From the NCBI GenBank assembly GCA_963794615.1, contig CAWCEP010000005.1, forward strand, positions 806,001 through 870,000: DNA of 64,000 bases, read 5' to 3'. The notes below the pieces were generated by a model. It was not told where the DNA came from and did no database searches. It worked only from the letters and a program-made list of their open reading frames with translations. Below are positions 22,499 through 30,695 of this stretch, piece after piece. The stretch comes from Chersky-840 sp963794615. GTDB lineage: Bacteria > Actinomycetota > Acidimicrobiia > Acidimicrobiales > UBA8190. The position numbers were made by a program, and so were the translations under genes. The first letter of the stretch is position 1; the number at the start of each line of letters is the position of its first letter.

Positions 22499-23110
22499 GT
22501 GACCGCACCGCCCGAGGACGTCGACCCCGGGGTCGACCGCGTCCTCACGGTCCCCAACGCCATCACCCTCGTCCGCCTGGCCTGCATCCCGGTGTTCGTG
22601 TGGCTGCTGTTCGGCGCCCACCAACAGGTGGCCGCGGCCATCCTGCTGGCTGTCCTCGGCGCCACCGACTGGGTCGACGGGTTCGTGGCCCGGCGATGGC
22701 ACCAGGTGTCCACCCTCGGCAAGGTGCTCGACCCCACCGCCGACCGGGTCCTGGTGGCGACGGCGGTGATCTCGGTGATCGTGGACGGGGCCGTGCCCCT
22801 GTGGTTCGGCGTGCTCACGGTGGTGCGCGAGGCCCTCGTCTCGGGCGCGGTGCTGCTGCTGGCGGGGCTGGGCGCGCAGCGGATCGACGTGCTGTGGGTC
22901 GGCAAGGCGGGGACCTTCGGGCTCATGTTCGCCTATCCCACCTTCCTCCTCGCCCACGGCCACGCCGGGTGGCAGCATCCCATCGAGATCGTGGCGTGGG
23001 TGAGTGCCGTCCCGGCCCTGACGCTGGCGTGGATCGCGGCCGCCGCGTACGTCCCGGTGTCGCGCCGCGCCCTGGCCGCGGGTCGCGCGAACCGGATGGC
23101 GGCGGGGTAG
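22499..23110 (+). CDS. CDP-alcohol phosphatidyltransferase (PgsA-like)
   Basis: A 203-residue membrane enzyme that moves a phosphatidyl group from CDP-diacylglycerol to an alcohol. The family motif D-x2-D-G-x2-A-R-x8-G-x3-D-x3-D is complete in DWVDGFVARRW followed by GKVLDPTADR (about residues 54-81). TVPNAITLVRLACIPVF is the usual first helix, and about five further hydrophobic segments follow. The acceptor (glycerol phosphate, inositol phosphate or another) cannot be told. GTG 22499 is chosen from the -10 spacing; the upstream ATG 22478 would precede the promoter. Confidence 0.9.
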   Translation: MTAPPEDVDPGVDRVLTVPNAITLVRLACIPVFVWLLFGAHQQVAAAILLAVLGATDWVDGFVARRWHQVSTLGKVLDPTADRVLVATAVISVIVDGAVPLWFGVLTVVREALVSGAVLLLAGLGAQRIDVLWVGKAGTFGLMFAYPTFLLAHGHAGWQHPIEIVAWVSAVPALTLAWIAAAAYVPVSRRALAAGRANRMAAG

Positions 23111-23113
23111 GGT
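23108..23113 (+). promoter_or_regulatory. -10 hexamer TAGGGT before the nucleotidyltransferase fusion gene
   Basis: TAGGGT ends 7 nt before GTG 23121, which opens the mini-frame GTG-CTC-GCA-TGA. The TGA (23130-23132) overlaps the real start ATG 23129 in an ATGA arrangement. The TAG of the hexamer is the stop of the previous gene. Confidence 0.5.
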
Positions 23114-23128
23114 CGCCGTGGTGCTCGC

Positions 23129-25615
23129 ATGAAGGCGGTGATCATGGCGGGCGGCGAGGGGACGCGCCTCCGCCCGCTGACATCGAACCAACCCAAGCCC
23201 ATGCTGCCCATGGCCAACCGGCCCATGATGGAGCACGTCGTCAACCTCCTGCGCCAGCACGGCTTCGAGGACATCGTGGTCACCGTGGCCTTCATGGCCA
23301 ACGCCATCCGCAGCTACTTCGGGGACGGGTCCGAGTTCGGGGTGCGCATGGTGTACGCCACCGAGGAGACGCCCCTCGGCACGGCCGGCTCGGTCCGCAA
23401 CGCCCGCGACGAGCTCGACGAGCGGTTCGTGGTCATCTCGGGTGACGTGCTCACCGATCTCGACCTGACGACGCTCGTCGCCCATCACGAGTCGAAGGGG
23501 GCGCTGGCCACGATCGCGCTGAAGGCGGTGGACAATCCCCTGGAGTTCGGGATCGTCATCACCCGCGAGGACGGCTCGATCGAGCGGTTCCTGGAGAAGC
23601 CCACCTGGGGCCAGGTCTTCAGCGACACCATCAACACCGGGATCTACGTCCTCGAGCCCGAGATCTTCGACTTCATCCCCGAGGGCCGCGCCGTCGACTT
23701 CTCCGAGGAGGTGTTCCCGGCCGTCCTCGAGGCCGAGAAGCCCCTGTTCGGCTACGTGGCCGGGGGCTACTGGGAGGACGTGGGCACCCTCGACGCCTAT
23801 CTGCGCTCCCACCAGGACATCCTCGACGAGAACGTCGCCGTCCAGATCAGCGGGTTCGCCCTGCGGCCCGGTGTCTGGCTCGGGAAGGGGGCCGAGCTCG
23901 ACCCGACGGCCGAGGTCAAGGGCCCGGTCATCATCGGTGACAACTGCCACGTGGGGGCGGGCGGGGTCCTGGGCTCGTACTGCGTGATCGGGGCCAACGC
24001 CCGCATCGGGGACAACGCGTCGCTCGAGCGCACCGTCGTCCACGACAACGCCTTCCTCGGCGCCGGGGTTCGTCTCGACGGGTGCGTGCTGGGCCGCTCC
24101 TGTGACCTGCGCCAGGGGGTGCGGTGCGAGGAAGGGGTGGTCCTCGGCGACGAGTCGTTCGTCGGGGCCCACGCCGTGATCAAGTCCGGCGTCAAGGTCT
24201 ACCCGTTCAAGACGGTGGAGGCCGGCGCCACGGTCAACACCTCGATCGTGTGGGAGTCCCGGGGACCTCGTTCGCTCTTCGGGCGGCTCGGCATCACCGG
24301 CCTCGCCAACGTGGACATCAGCCCGGAGCTCGTCATGCGCCTGTCGATGGCGTGGGCCAGCACGCTCGAGAAGGGGAGCACCATCACCGCCTCCCGTGAC
24401 ACGTCGCGCGCGGCGCGCGTGCTCAAGCGGGCCATGATCGTGGGCTGCAACGCGGCGGGCGTCGACGTGGAGGACCTCGAGGTGGCCACGGTGCCCGTCA
24501 CTCGCTTCCAGGCGCGCTCGGGGCGGAGCCTGGGCGGCATCACCGTCCGTCTCTTCGAGCAGGACACGCAGTCGGTGATGATCCGGTTCTTCGACCAGGA
24601 CGGCATCGACATCGCCGAGCCCGGGCAACGCAAGATCGAGCGGCTCTACCACCGTGAGGAGTTCCGGCGGGCGCTGGCGTCGGAGATCGGCGACATCGGC
24701 TACGCGCCGCGGGCCCTCGAGCTCTACACGGCCGCCCTCAGCGACACCGTGGACGTCGACGCCATCGCCCGGTCCGGGTTCAAGATGGTCCTCGACTACT
24801 CCTTCGGGACGGCCAGCTTCGTGATGCCCAACGTGCTCGCCAAACTGGGAGCCGAGGTCCTGGTGGTGAACCCCTATGCGGCCACCGCGGCGGTCATGGC
24901 CAGTGACCCCCGGGCCGCGGCCGGCCACGTGGCCGACCTGGTGCGGGCGTCGGGGGCGCACCTCGGAGCGGTGATCGACCCCGGCGGCGAGAACATCACC
25001 CTGGTGGACGACGAGGGCAAGGTCTTCTCCGACAACCAGACCCTCCTCCTGCTCCTCGACCTGGTGGTTTCCCGGGTCCGCCACGCCAAGGTGGCCCTGC
25101 CGGTGTCGTCGCCCATGGCGGCCGAGCACATCTGCGCCGAGCACGGGGCCGAGATCACGTGGACCAAGCTCTCCGCCACCCACATCATGGAGGTGGCGAG
25201 CACGGGCGGGGTGACCTTCGCGGCCAGTCAGATGGGGGGCTACATCTTCCCGCGCTTCCTCCCCGCCTTCGACGGCGTGGCCACGCTCGTCCACCTGCTG
25301 GCCATGCTGGCGCGCACCGACGAGCGCCTGTCGAAGTTGGCGAGCCGGCTCCCGCCCATCCACATCGTCCACGAAGAGGTCGTCACGCCGTGGGAGCAGA
25401 AGGGCACGGTGATGCGCACCACCGTCGAGCGGGCCCAAGGTCGCGACGTCATCCTCGTCGACGGCGTGAAGCTCCCCGAGCCCGACGGGTGGACCTTGGT
25501 CGTGCCCGATCCCGAAGAGCCCGTCACCCACGTATGGGCCGAAGCGCCCAGTGAAGCCGAGGCGCACGCGCGGGCCCAGGAACAAGCGATCCGTATTCGC
25601 CAGATGATGCAGTGA
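23129..25615 (+). CDS. Sugar-1-phosphate nucleotidyltransferase fused to a degenerate phosphomannomutase-like domain
   Basis: An 828-residue protein in three parts. Residues 1-235 are a nucleotidyltransferase: MKAVIMAGGEGTRLRPLT pyrophosphorylase loop, NQPKPMLPMANRPM, and SGDVLTD for the metal aspartate; this part looks active, probably making GDP-mannose or a related NDP-sugar. About 250-370 is a left-handed beta-helix of hexapeptides (PVIIGDNCHVGAGGVLG). About 380-825 follows the phosphomannomutase fold, but the catalytic serine loop expected as TASHNP reads ARSGRSLGG, and the metal loop expected as DGDGDR reads DPGGEN. That half is therefore probably regulatory. Fusions of this layout are known in Actinobacteria and cyanobacteria. 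The start ATG overlaps a mini-frame stop. Confidence 0.9.
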   Translation: MKAVIMAGGEGTRLRPLTSNQPKPMLPMANRPMMEHVVNLLRQHGFEDIVVTVAFMANAIRSYFGDGSEFGVRMVYATEETPLGTAGSVRNARDELDERFVVISGDVLTDLDLTTLVAHHESKGALATIALKAVDNPLEFGIVITREDGSIERFLEKPTWGQVFSDTINTGIYVLEPEIFDFIPEGRAVDFSEEVFPAVLEAEKPLFGYVAGGYWEDVGTLDAYLRSHQDILDENVAVQISGFALRPGVWLGKGAELDPTAEVKGPVIIGDNCHVGAGGVLGSYCVIGANARIGDNASLERTVVHDNAFLGAGVRLDGCVLGRSCDLRQGVRCEEGVVLGDESFVGAHAVIKSGVKVYPFKTVEAGATVNTSIVWESRGPRSLFGRLGITGLANVDISPELVMRLSMAWASTLEKGSTITASRDTSRAARVLKRAMIVGCNAAGVDVEDLEVATVPVTRFQARSGRSLGGITVRLFEQDTQSVMIRFFDQDGIDIAEPGQRKIERLYHREEFRRALASEIGDIGYAPRALELYTAALSDTVDVDAIARSGFKMVLDYSFGTASFVMPNVLAKLGAEVLVVNPYAATAAVMASDPRAAAGHVADLVRASGAHLGAVIDPGGENITLVDDEGKVFSDNQTLLLLLDLVVSRVRHAKVALPVSSPMAAEHICAEHGAEITWTKLSATHIMEVASTGGVTFAASQMGGYIFPRFLPAFDGVATLVHLLAMLARTDERLSKLASRLPPIHIVHEEVVTPWEQKGTVMRTTVERAQGRDVILVDGVKLPEPDGWTLVVPDPEEPVTHVWAEAPSEAEAHARAQEQAIRIRQMMQ

Positions 25616-25662
25616 GCCACCAGTGAGAGGGCACGACCCGGGCACCGGCTAGGCCTTTCCGG

Positions 25663-25668
25663 TATCGT
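25663..25668 (+). promoter_or_regulatory. -10 hexamer TATCGT for gcvH
   Basis: TATCGT ends 7 nt before ATG 25676; no ribosome-binding site is present. Confidence 0.6.
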
Positions 25669-25675
25669 CCCGGCC

Positions 25676-26056
25676 ATGCTCGTGCCCGACGACCGCCGCT
25701 ACAGCTCCGACCACGAGTGGGCACGGCTCGCCGACGGCACGGTGCGAGTGGGGATCACCGATTACGCCCAGGACGCGCTGGGTGACGTCGTCTACGTGGA
25801 CCTACCCACGGTGGGCGCCCACGTCGACGTCGGAGGCGTCCTCGGTGAGGTCGAGTCGACCAAGTCGGTGTCGGAGATCTACGCGCCGGTCGCCGGCGAG
25901 GTGGTGGCGGTCAACACCGCACTGGCGGATGCGCCCGAGCTCCTCAACACCGACCCGTACGGGGCCGGGTGGATCAGCGAGATCGCCCCCACCGACCCCG
26001 GATCACTCGATTCCCTCCTCGACGCAGCGCGCTACACGGCGCTGATCTCCGAGTAG
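25676..26056 (+). CDS. gcvH: Glycine cleavage system H protein
   Basis: A 126-residue lipoyl carrier that shuttles the aminomethyl group between the P and T proteins. YSSDHEWARL at the start and EVESTKSVSEIYAP (the lipoylated Lys at about residue 63) are diagnostic. The C-terminal GWISEIAPTDP is also typical. It opens a cluster with an FHA protein and a MerR regulator, the same order as Rv1826-Rv1828 in mycobacteria; gcvP and gcvT are not in the window. Confidence 0.95.
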   Translation: MLVPDDRRYSSDHEWARLADGTVRVGITDYAQDALGDVVYVDLPTVGAHVDVGGVLGEVESTKSVSEIYAPVAGEVVAVNTALADAPELLNTDPYGAGWISEIAPTDPGSLDSLLDAARYTALISE

Positions 26057-26087
26057 TTTGCCGTCGGGCAGGCTCGGGGGGACGGGC

Positions 26088-26093
26088 TAGCGT
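26088..26093 (+). promoter_or_regulatory. -10 hexamer TAGCGT for the FHA gene
   Basis: TAGCGT ends 7 nt before GTG 26101, setting the start of the FHA protein at VFCHNCG. Confidence 0.6.
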
Positions 26094-26100
26094 GGACGGC

Positions 26101-26574
26101 GTGTTCTGCCACAACTGCGGGCATCGCAACCCCGGTGATGCCAACTTCTGCTCGTCGTGCGGCGCGGTGCTGACCGCGGGGTCATCGGACACGACGGTGA
26201 CTCTTCACCCCGTCGACGCCCAGGGCGAGGCGGGTGACGAGGAGCTCAGCGTGACACTTCCCGAACGCCCCAGCGGCACCGGACTCCTCGTGGTCAAGCG
26301 GGGCCCCAACGCCGGCACGCGCTTCGATCTCGTGACCGACATCACGCGGGCCGGGCGTCATCCCGAGAGCGACATCTTCCTCGACGACATCACCGTGTCG
26401 CGTCGCCACGCCGAATTCAGCAAGGGTCACGGTGGCTACACCGTGCGCGACGTGGGCTCGCTCAACGGTACGTACGTGAACCGCGAGCGCATCGAAGAAG
26501 CGGTGCTCTCCTCGGGCGACGAGGTGCAGATCGGGAAGTTCAAGCTCGTCTACCTGGCGGCGGCGGACGAGTGA
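26101..26574 (+). CDS. Zinc-ribbon and FHA domain protein (GarA-like position)
   Basis: About 157 residues. The N-terminus is a zinc ribbon with two CxxC pairs (CHNCG and CSSCG). A Thr-containing linker (SSDTTVTLH) follows, resembling the phosphorylated TT segment of GarA/OdhI. The FHA fold occupies about residues 60-150, with GRHPESDIFLDDITVSRRHAEF and DVGSLNGTYVN carrying the phosphothreonine-binding Arg, Ser, His and Asn. In mycobacteria the gene here encodes GarA, a kinase-controlled regulator of 2-oxoglutarate and glutamate metabolism. The same role is plausible given korAB and gltBD in the window, but GarA itself lacks a zinc ribbon as far as I recall. Confidence 0.88.
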   Translation: MFCHNCGHRNPGDANFCSSCGAVLTAGSSDTTVTLHPVDAQGEAGDEELSVTLPERPSGTGLLVVKRGPNAGTRFDLVTDITRAGRHPESDIFLDDITVSRRHAEFSKGHGGYTVRDVGSLNGTYVNRERIEEAVLSSGDEVQIGKFKLVYLAAADE

Positions 26575-26593
26575 GCGTCGTCGCCGGGACACC

Positions 26594-27811
26594 ATGAGCA
26601 GCCGGACGTACCTCTCGATCGGGGACGTGCTCGCGCTGCTGCGCCAGGAATTCCCCGACGTCACCATCTCGAAGATCCGATTCCTCGAGAGCCAGGGCCT
26701 CGTCAATCCCGAGCGGACCCCGTCGGGCTACCGCAAGTTCTACGACCACGATGTCGAGCGGCTGCGTTGGGTGTTGCGGCAACAGCGCGAGCACTTCCTT
26801 CCTCTCAAGGTGATCAAGGGGCGTCTCGAACAAGAGGTCTCCGACTACGGCGATGACAACGGGCACGACGGCGCGCCGGCGTCGCCGACACCGGGACACC
26901 CCGAGCCCGCCTTGGTGGGAGGCGCCGCTGTCCCCGGTGGATCCCGGGCCGCGGGGCGTGAGCTCCCGGGGTTCGAGGCCAGGGGCACCGACACCGTCCG
27001 CAGGCGCCCCGATCAGGATCGGGGGGCCGGAGCCCCAGCTACGGCGGCCCCCGGTGCCGTGAGACCCGCCCCGACCCCGGGTCGCGGTGTGGGGGCGGGG
27101 CGCGATGCGTCGGCCGCGCCGGCCCGGACGGCGACGGCACCGGGCGCGCTGCCGACCCCCACCGCCACCACCGGCCCGGGCGCGGTCGGACGCGGGCCCT
27201 CGTCGGGACCGGCGCCAGGCTCGGGTGGACCGGCGCGCCCCGCCGACCCCCGTTCCTCGGTCGGCCGTGGCGCCCGCGCCGGTGCGGCCACCCCCGAGCC
27301 CGCCAAGGCGCCGAGGGCGGCCATGGGATCGACGGAGCTGGCGTCGCGCCATCCCCGCGCCGCGCCCACCAGCACCGGCCCCCCCGCGGCCGAGGAGCTG
27401 ACCGACGAGCTCGTCGTGGGTGCCTTGTCGGGCGCCACCATGACCATCGAGGAGCTCGCCCAGGGCAGTGGTGTGGACGTGGCCGCGGTGGAGGAGCTCG
27501 AGTCCTACGGGTTGCTGTGCGGACGGGTGGTCGGGGGCGTGTCGTACTACGACGAGGATGCGCTCACCGTGGCCCGTGTGGCGGGGGGACTGGCGCGCTA
27601 CGGCGTCGAAGCCAGACATCTCCGGTTGCACAAGCACGCCGCGGAGCGCGAAGCAGGGTTCATCGAACAGATCGTCCTGCCCCTTCTCAAACAGCGCAAT
27701 CCCGAGGCCCGTCTGCGCGCCCACGAGATCGTGACGGAGTTGACCCAGCTGGGCCAGGCACTTCGGGACGTCCTCCTGCGCACCACGTTGCGCGACCAGC
27801 TCGGCAGGTGA
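26594..27811 (+). CDS. MerR-family transcriptional regulator (FtsR-like) with a long Ala/Pro/Gly linker
   Basis: A 405-residue protein. The MerR helix-turn-helix is at residues 5-75 (LSIGDVLALLRQEFPDVTIS, then IRFLESQGLVNPERTPSGYRKFYDHDVERL). A linker of about 175 residues rich in Ala, Pro, Gly and Arg separates it from a conserved C-terminal domain (about 270-405: ELTDELVVGALSG... YGVEARHLRLHKHAAEREAGFIEQIV). The DNA-binding and C-terminal parts match the regulator beside garA (Rv1828/FtsR), which controls cell-division genes in corynebacteria. The known members have a much shorter linker, so the long one is a local feature. Confidence 0.88.
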   Translation: MSSRTYLSIGDVLALLRQEFPDVTISKIRFLESQGLVNPERTPSGYRKFYDHDVERLRWVLRQQREHFLPLKVIKGRLEQEVSDYGDDNGHDGAPASPTPGHPEPALVGGAAVPGGSRAAGRELPGFEARGTDTVRRRPDQDRGAGAPATAAPGAVRPAPTPGRGVGAGRDASAAPARTATAPGALPTPTATTGPGAVGRGPSSGPAPGSGGPARPADPRSSVGRGARAGAATPEPAKAPRAAMGSTELASRHPRAAPTSTGPPAAEELTDELVVGALSGATMTIEELAQGSGVDVAAVEELESYGLLCGRVVGGVSYYDEDALTVARVAGGLARYGVEARHLRLHKHAAEREAGFIEQIVLPLLKQRNPEARLRAHEIVTELTQLGQALRDVLLRTTLRDQLGR

Positions 27812-27824
27812 GCGGGCGCGGCAC

Positions 27825-28391
27825 GTGAACGAGCGCGGCGGCGCTCGGATCCTGCACGACCGCGATGCGCTGGCACGGACGGTGGCCAGACTGGGGGAGG
27901 AGTTGTCCGGCGCCTACCCCGATGGCGTCCTCCTGGCGGCGGTCCTCAAAGGCAGCCTGCCCTTCGTCGCCGACCTGGCACGCCAGGTGACGGTTCCGTG
28001 CGAGGTCGACTTCCTGGGCATCTCCCCGTACACCGAGGGCACCGGTCGGGTGCGGATCGTGAAGGACCTCGACCACGACGTGCACGACCACCATGTGGTC
28101 CTGGTGGAGGACATCGTCGACACCGGCCTCACCTGCACATACATCCTGGGGGAACTCGGCCGCCGGGGCCCGGGGTCGCTCGAGGTCTGCACCCTGTTCG
28201 ATCGCCGGGTGCGGCGGATCGTCCCGGTCTCGGTGCGCTTCTCGGGCTTCGAGGCCACAGATGACCTGCTCCTCGGGTATGGGCTCGACGTGGCGGGCCG
28301 CTACCGCAATCTGCCTTTTGTCGCCGCCGGTGACCCCCGGACGCTCGAATTGGACCCCGACGCGTATGTCGGGGCCCTCTACGGGCGGTAA
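27825..28391 (+). CDS. hpt: Hypoxanthine phosphoribosyltransferase
   Basis: A 188-residue purine-salvage enzyme that converts hypoxanthine or guanine plus PRPP to IMP or GMP. The PRPP loop is VVLVEDIVDTGLT at about residues 92-104; AAVLKGSLPFVADLAR is the family N-terminal block, and GYGLDVAGRYRNLPFV the base-binding end. The GTG start lies 13 nt after the MerR gene. It sits between the regulator and the DUF151 nuclease gene, which are neighbours in mycobacteria. Confidence 0.93.
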   Translation: MNERGGARILHDRDALARTVARLGEELSGAYPDGVLLAAVLKGSLPFVADLARQVTVPCEVDFLGISPYTEGTGRVRIVKDLDHDVHDHHVVLVEDIVDTGLTCTYILGELGRRGPGSLEVCTLFDRRVRRIVPVSVRFSGFEATDDLLLGYGLDVAGRYRNLPFVAAGDPRTLELDPDAYVGALYGR

Positions 28392-28394
28392 GTT
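28389..28394 (+). promoter_or_regulatory. -10 hexamer TAAGTT for the DUF151 gene
   Basis: TAAGTT overlaps the hpt stop codon and ends 6 nt before ATG 28401. Confidence 0.6.
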
Positions 28395-28400
28395 TCAAGC

Positions 28401-28907
28401 ATGGTCGAGGTGCGGCTGAGCGCGGTGCGGGTGGACCTGCAGTCCAACACGCCCGTGCTGTTGCTCACCGAGGCCGACGGACTCGGTCGGACGCTCCCGA
28501 TCTTCATCGGTGCACCCGAGGCCACCGCCATCGCCTTCGCCATCCAAGGTGTCGCCACACCACGACCGATGACGCACGACCTGCTGCGTGACGTCGTCGA
28601 CGCGCTCGGCGCCACGCTGGAGCGCGTCGTCATCACGGAGCTGCGTTCCGCCACGTACTTCGCCGAGCTTCAGCTCAAGCGGGGCACCGGCACCTTGAAC
28701 GTGTCGAGCCGCCCATCGGACGCGGTGGCGCTGGCCGTGCGCACCGGGAGCCCGCTCTTCGTCTCCGACGATCTGATGGACGCCGAGGGGATCCTCCTTC
28801 CCTCCGAGGACGAGGACGAGGACGGCGACCCGTCCACGCCCGACGAATTGGTAGGGGAGTTCCGCCAGTTCCTCGACACCGTCAGGCCCGAGGACTTCAG
28901 CTCCTGA
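28401..28907 (+). CDS. DUF151 bifunctional nuclease family protein
   Basis: A 168-residue protein matching the DUF151 fold: LPIFIGAPEATAIAFAIQG (about residues 34-52), RPMTHDLLRDVVDALGA (about 55) and SSRPSDAVALAVRTGSPLFV (about 102). Plant members degrade RNA and DNA, hence the family name; the bacterial role is unsettled. The C-terminus is acidic (EDEDEDGD). It closes the gcvH-FHA-MerR-hpt cluster. Confidence 0.92.
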   Translation: MVEVRLSAVRVDLQSNTPVLLLTEADGLGRTLPIFIGAPEATAIAFAIQGVATPRPMTHDLLRDVVDALGATLERVVITELRSATYFAELQLKRGTGTLNVSSRPSDAVALAVRTGSPLFVSDDLMDAEGILLPSEDEDEDGDPSTPDELVGEFRQFLDTVRPEDFSS

Positions 28908-28972
28908 CCACCTCGACACCGCACCGGTCGCGCCGGTGGATTGCGGCGGTTCCAACCCGTCGCACCCGGCCC

Positions 28973-29572
28973 GTGATGGTCGCGGCGGCGGCATTGGCGG
29001 TCGTGGGCCTCGCGGCGTGCTCGTCGCCCCGGGCCGGCCCGGCGACGACGGCCACGACGGCGTCGCCACGAAGCACGTCGACGTCCTCCACCACCACGTC
29101 GTCGGTCCCGGCCGGCGCGGCCTGTGCGGCCCGTGACCTCACCGCCAAGGTGGTCGGGTCCGAGGGCGCGGCCGGAACCTTCGAGCTCACCGTCGCGCTG
29201 CACAACACGTCGACGCTGTCGTGCCCCCTGGAGGGCTACCCCGGGGCGCAGCTCCTCGACGCGTCGGGCACCGAGCTCGCCACCCATGTGGTGAGCGGTG
29301 GGAATTACCAGTTCACGAATTTCGCCCCCGCTCCGGTGGTGCTCGGGCCGGGAGCCACCGCCTACTTCAACCTCGCCTACTCCGACGTGCCCACCGGGAC
29401 TGAGACGGCGTGCCCGACGGCGACCCAGATCGAGGTGACGCCGCCGCACGCCGTGGACCACGACGTGGTGGCCGTGAACGCCGTGGTGTGCAACGGCGGG
29501 ACCCTCACGGTGTCACCGGTCTTCAGCTCGACCGCTCCGCAGACACAGACCACGGCACCGCCCCCAGCCTGA
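28973..29572 (+). CDS. DUF4232-like secreted lipoprotein
   Basis: About 199 residues with a lipobox LAAC at about residue 16, a Thr/Ser-rich linker, and a domain with LTVALHNTSTLSCPLEGYPGAQLLDASG and VLGPGATAYFNLAYSD, as in DUF4232 proteins of Actinobacteria. Two Cys pairs may form disulfides. The start is uncertain: the GTG at 28973 leaves no positive n-region, while upstream codons read RRTRPVMV, so translation may begin upstream at a rare start codon. Function unknown; exported and anchored outside the membrane. Confidence 0.8.
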   Translation: MMVAAAALAVVGLAACSSPRAGPATTATTASPRSTSTSSTTTSSVPAGAACAARDLTAKVVGSEGAAGTFELTVALHNTSTLSCPLEGYPGAQLLDASGTELATHVVSGGNYQFTNFAPAPVVLGPGATAYFNLAYSDVPTGTETACPTATQIEVTPPHAVDHDVVAVNAVVCNGGTLTVSPVFSSTAPQTQTTAPPPA

Positions 29573-29615
29573 CGCGTGCCCGTGGCTCCCGTGGCGCAGT
29601 CGCGCCGCCGCGACG

Positions 29616-30617
29616 TCAGGCGTCGACGCGCACCAGCAACCGGCCCCGCACCCGTGACGCCAGGATGTCGGAGAGGGCGTCGCCGACCTCTCCGAGCGGG
29701 ACCTCGGCGGCGATCAGATCGTCGAGATGGGCGGGACGGAGGTCGGTGGCGAGACGACCCCACACCTCGCGCCGACGCGCCGTCGGGGTCTGGACCGAGT
29801 CGACCCCGAGCAGTGCCACCCCGCGCGTGATGAACGCGTACACCGTCGTCGCCACGGCCGTGCCTCCGGTGAGCCCGCTCGCGGCGACCGCCGCCCCGTA
29901 GCGCAACGTCTGGATGATCCGGGCCAACGTCTCGCCCCCGACACAGTCGACGGCACCCGCCCAGTGTTCGGGACCGAGCACGCGCCCGCCGGCTTCGTCG
30001 ATGTCGTCACGGCCGATGACGGTGATCGCACCGAGGCTCTCGAGCCAGGGGTGTTCGTCTGCTTTGCCCGTGCTCGCCACCACCTCGTAGCCGCGTCCCG
30101 CCAGCAGGTCGACGGCGAACGAGCCCACACCGCCCGAGGCCCCGGTCACGAGCACGGGTCCGTCACCGGGCCGGAGCCCGCGCTGCTCGAGCTGGTCGAG
30201 CGACAGCGCGGCGGTGAAGCCGGCCGTGCCGATGGCCATGGCCTGGCGCGCCGAGAGCCCGTCGGGGAGAGCGAGAGCGGTGCCGGCCTGGACTCGCGCG
30301 TAGCCGGCGTACCCCCCGTGGCGGGAGACGCCGAGGTCGCCGCCGTGCGCCAGGACCTCGGCGCCGACCGCCAGGGCCGGATCGTCGCTCGCCACCACCA
30401 CGCCGGCCAGATCGACGCCGGGCACGAGCGGGGAGATGCGGGCCACGCGGTTGCCGGCCGCGGTGACCATGCCGTCTTTGTAGTTGACCGACGACCACGT
30501 CACCTTGACGAGCACCTCCCCGGGCGGCAGGTCGTCGAGGCCGAGCTCCTCGAGGCCGCCCGTCACGGCATCGTCGTGGCGGCGCACCACGTACGCGGGG
30601 AACGACACGTCGGGCAC
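29616..30617 (-). CDS. MDR-family NADPH oxidoreductase (YhdH/AcuI-type acryloyl-CoA reductase or quinone reductase)
   Basis: A 333-residue medium-chain reductase without the zinc ligands of alcohol dehydrogenases. WSSVNYKDGMVTAAGNRVAR (about residue 42) and the cofactor motif VLVTGASGGVGSFAVDLLAGRGYEVVASTGK are typical of the YhdH/AcuI group, which reduces acryloyl-CoA or related enones with NADPH. The C-terminus LASRVRGRLLVRVDA also fits. The GTG start is fixed by a TAGGCT -10 box 7 nt upstream. Confidence 0.9.
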   Translation of the reverse strand: MPDVSFPAYVVRRHDDAVTGGLEELGLDDLPPGEVLVKVTWSSVNYKDGMVTAAGNRVARISPLVPGVDLAGVVVASDDPALAVGAEVLAHGGDLGVSRHGGYAGYARVQAGTALALPDGLSARQAMAIGTAGFTAALSLDQLEQRGLRPGDGPVLVTGASGGVGSFAVDLLAGRGYEVVASTGKADEHPWLESLGAITVIGRDDIDEAGGRVLGPEHWAGAVDCVGGETLARIIQTLRYGAAVAASGLTGGTAVATTVYAFITRGVALLGVDSVQTPTARRREVWGRLATDLRPAHLDDLIAAEVPLGEVGDALSDILASRVRGRLLVRVDA

Positions 30618-30624
30618 GGGCCGT

Positions 30625-30630
30625 AGCCTA
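30625..30630 (-). promoter_or_regulatory. -10 hexamer TAGGCT for the MDR oxidoreductase gene
   Basis: On the minus strand TAGGCT ends 7 nt before GTG 30617. Confidence 0.6.
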
Positions 30631-30682
30631 CGGGCGCGCCCACCGGCCCGCCCCGGTACCCGTCGTGGTGGTGTCGCCGACC

Positions 30683-30688
30683 TACCAT
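30683..30688 (+). promoter_or_regulatory. -10 hexamer TACCAT for the membrane glycosyltransferase-like gene
   Basis: TACCAT ends 7 nt before ATG 30696. The other candidate ATG, at 30687, lies inside the hexamer. Confidence 0.6.
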
Positions 30689-30695
30689 GGAGCCC

